DNA from: Arabidopsis thaliana
Taxonomy: Eukaryota; Streptophyta; Magnoliopsida; Brassicales; Brassicaceae
DNA length: 64,000 nt
Assembly (NCBI RefSeq): GCF_000001735.4
Contig: NC_003076.8
Coordinates: forward strand, 24,803,835-24,867,834
Reading direction: 5' to 3'
The notes beneath the pieces are model-generated. The model was not told the DNA's origin, did not search any database, and worked only from the letters and a program-made list of their open reading frames with translations. This document shows, in pieces, positions 61,795-64,000 of this stretch; the stretch's first letter is position 1; each line of letters starts with the position of its first letter. The position numbers and the translations under genes are program-made.

Positions 61795-62395
61795 ATGGTT
61801 TTTACTTTGTAGGCTGACCAAGAGGCTCCTCTATATAGGGAGGATCACAAGAACCGCAAGGATCGCAAGAGGATCAAAGCTGTATATGAGTTTTCATTTT
61901 TTCTATATCAACCTGTTTCTTCTGAAAAAAAGATAGAGAGTAATGAGTTAGAGAAGTGCTTGAATGGTCGATCACAACATCTGCTGAGAATTAAACACCA
62001 ATGTAGAAGAAACGAAGGAGATTATTCTACCGCCTAAACAAAGAGTCTTCAGCCATCTTTTTTTTTTTTTTTTTTTTTTTTGGTCAACCTGTCTTCAGCC
62101 ATCTTAATACATTCTTTAGTGCCTCTCGTGTAAAACAATGTCAGTTCATCGAAAAACAAGACCGGGTTAATCTACGAATCTGGCTAATAGACAATCGCTA
62201 GTTCTATTCTGAACAGTGAACGCCTTTAAGATACCAATCTGGAACTTTAAGATTTCTTGTATAAATTTATAGGACTTCAAGAAATTGAACTGGTTCAAGG
62301 TTTAAGAATTGAGATGAACCTGAACCTAAGATTACAGGGGAGTATTTCACTGTGTCCATACTAAATCATTAAGCAATGCTGAATACTTAAAGAGG
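61795..62395. other. Convergent 3' region of FLL4 and APO3
   Basis: 601 bp between facing stop codons. It contains a direct-repeat-flanked poly(T) segment (62044-62105, separate entry). No gene is visible. Confidence 0.55.
62044..62105 (-). mobile_element. Micro-retroinsertion: poly(A) segment with 15-bp target duplication
   Basis: GTCTTCAGCCATCTT occurs at 62044-62058 and again at 62091-62105. Between them are only a T run (T25 in all, 62057-62081) and GGTCAACCT. Read on the minus strand: AGGTTGACC then poly(A), flanked by the duplication. This is the footprint of a very short, 5'-truncated poly(A) retroinsertion. The GTTGAC-poly(A) end matches the one at 17123-17163. Confidence 0.72.
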
Positions 62396-63831
62396 TCAAG
62401 CGACTAGATCGACCTCATCGCGTTGAGGGTAAACTACATCGAGCCTCATCATACTGTTGTACTGATCAGGTACCGGTGCACCACCTTGCACACACATCTC
62501 TATAACCGCAGGAGCCTTCCCGTAAAACCTCTTCAAGCTATTATCAAGAACAGAACCATCAGTAGGATCCCGAACATGCCACACATAGGTTGGACCGACC
62601 ACATCATCAATAGTCGCTTCTTGCCAGGCATGCATTCCGTCTCGCATCTGATGCTTTGTGGCTTTACACATCCTTACTTTGTGTCCCTTTGGACCCACCT
62701 GAATCTCTGGACAATACCCACAAGTCCACACTCTGTATCTCTCCATCAGTTTCCTGACCCCTAAAACCATTTCAAACCATGACTCCATCGTCTCGAAGCT
62801 TAATTCCTTCAAGCTCTTCTTCTCTTCCTTGCAACGATCATCTTCTTGTATAAGTGTAGTAGTAGAAGTAACTGCCAATTCTGAATTTCCATCGTTGACG
62901 TCCTCAAAATCCACAATCCGTCCTTCGATGCTGTACACAGGTTTCGATCTTCGCTTGGATGGGAATTTCTCGAGGTCTACACCAGCCTGTATGCATAGCT
63001 CAAGAACCGCAGAGATTTTAGGGACAGTAAATCTCTCATCATGTATAACTCTCGGTTTCACAGCACGGTCATAGAGGTGAAAACATTTTGGGAACAACAC
63101 AACATCACTCACTCTTCCTCTTTTCCAAACATGAGTCGCACTTCTTGAACCACTCCCGGGACCAGTGCAAGTCCTGATTTCATGACCTTGCTTGCCAATA
63201 TGAACCTCAGCGCACAATCTGCAAACAAACCACACAAGTTCAAACTTCAAAACTAGCTAAAGCCAACTTAAGTCTCAATTTTTTTTCAAATCTCACTGGA
63301 TCTTCTGTTCCAATCAATTACCACACAAAGCACGCAAAACACTTCAAGGATCAAATTCTGGTTGTATAGATTATATAAAACGCTTAAACAAGCAATAGGA
63401 AGTATCAGCAAATCAAACACAGAGATGAGACAGAGTGAAAGTAACCTGCAACGATGAACAGGAACATGATGAATGATTTTAGAGAGGCCAGAGAGCAACA
63501 TGTTACGGCATCGGTGAACACAGTGAGCCACGTCGACAAGTTCCGGCACAAGTAAACCATTATCCGGTGGATCTTCGAGAACTCGACATGGTTGTAATTT
63601 TCTCAGTTGTTTCTCCTCTTTCGCACGACGAATCAACTCCTTCATCGGAGTCGGATACGGTTTCCTCTCCGATTTATCCTTCGGAGGTTTAGGTACGTCG
63701 GCGTAAAGAGGATCTTCATCATTATCAACTGAAACGTCGACGTCGAGATTGGTTAGAGATTTAATGGAAGATGAAAAATTAGATTTTCTGATTACGAAGA
63801 TGGAGATTTCTACTAGCTTTCTTCTCTGCAT
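62396..63831 (-). CDS. APO3: APO3, APO-domain organellar RNA-binding protein
   Basis: Member of the ACCUMULATION OF PHOTOSYSTEM ONE family; APO1 is a plastid RNA-splicing factor, and APO3 is predicted organellar. Two exons with an intron at about 63220-63445; the second contributes 62396-63220. The ATG at 63831 (MQRRKLVEISIFVIRKSNFSSSI) gives a basic, Ser-rich presequence suited to import. Two APO modules are visible, each with conserved Cys/His: HHVPVHRCRLCAEVHIGKQG with HEIRTC, and VWTCGYCPEIQVGPKGHKVRMC-type spacing, each followed by a TW/AW-containing block (ATHVWKRG, GMHAWQEA). These motifs suit zinc and RNA binding. A farther frame start at 63846 is TTG and rejected. Locus At5g61930 by recall. 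Confidence 0.92.
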
Positions 63832-64000
63832 TTTTTTTTGTCTCAAACCAAAGCTTTAGTATTTATCTTTATTAGTGGTAGTGGAGTAAATAAATGAAAA
63901 AAACTTTTTTATTTCTTTCACTTGATTTGTCGAATCTCTCTCTTGTTGCTGATCTTTTCAAGTTCGAATTTTTGTTCATACCCAACATGAAGACGATTCT
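63832..64000. other. APO3 promoter and window end
   Basis: The APO3 leader and promoter. An ATGAAGACGATTCT starts at 63986 on the plus strand and runs off the window; it could begin another gene, but there is too little to judge. Confidence 0.4.

Overview
The window is nuclear plant DNA and matches Arabidopsis thaliana chromosome 5, lower arm. The genes are compact, with short GT-AG introns in AT-rich spacers. The order ABCA9, ABCA10, IPK2-beta, PPAN, TSN2, CNX1, APC1, IRX10-L, LEAFY, PAM16-like, ERF114, BON1, FLL4, APO3 fits loci At5g61730 to At5g61930. Names rest on protein recognition, and locus numbers are from memory. I read 20 protein genes and one tRNA. All 20 appear complete inside the window.

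Layout. 1-9 kb: two half-size ABCA lipid transporters, head to head. 9-11 kb: a germin-like protein and inositol polyphosphate multikinase. 12-13.7 kb: PPAN (60S biogenesis). 13.7-17.4 kb: gene-free, with a 57-bp tandem duplication and a 1.4-kb foldback element that looks like a non-autonomous hAT transposon. Its core is an array of about 27 units of 29 bp, and 13 units carry an exact E2F-type site. 18-26 kb: TSN2 and CNX1, convergent, the latter with a textbook ER-stress promoter element. 26-38 kb: a PPR protein, the Ca-regulated ATP-Mg/Pi carrier APC1, a Nod19-like secretory protein, a short-chain dehydrogenase, an intron-containing tRNA-Tyr and the xylan synthase IRX10-L.

38-46 kb: LEAFY with its long promoter, which carries a 48-bp tandem duplication, then an unknown coiled-coil gene with a 100-bp-period tandem repeat in an intron. 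46-52 kb: PAM16-like, whose start codon stands alone at its exon end, then ERF114 and a long AT-rich spacer. 52-64 kb: copine BON1, a DCD-domain protein with a long 11-residue repeat tail, FLL4 and APO3.

The genes do not form a pathway; this is ordinary euchromatin. Functional links are local: the ABCA pair is a tandem-family product, and LFY and ERF114 are unrelated developmental regulators. I see no gene cluster encoding a new system. The non-genic structure is the most interesting part: the E2F-site array in a transposon, two very short poly(A) insertions with target duplications, the LEAFY promoter duplication, the intronic satellite and the site II/AuxRE promoter repeat.
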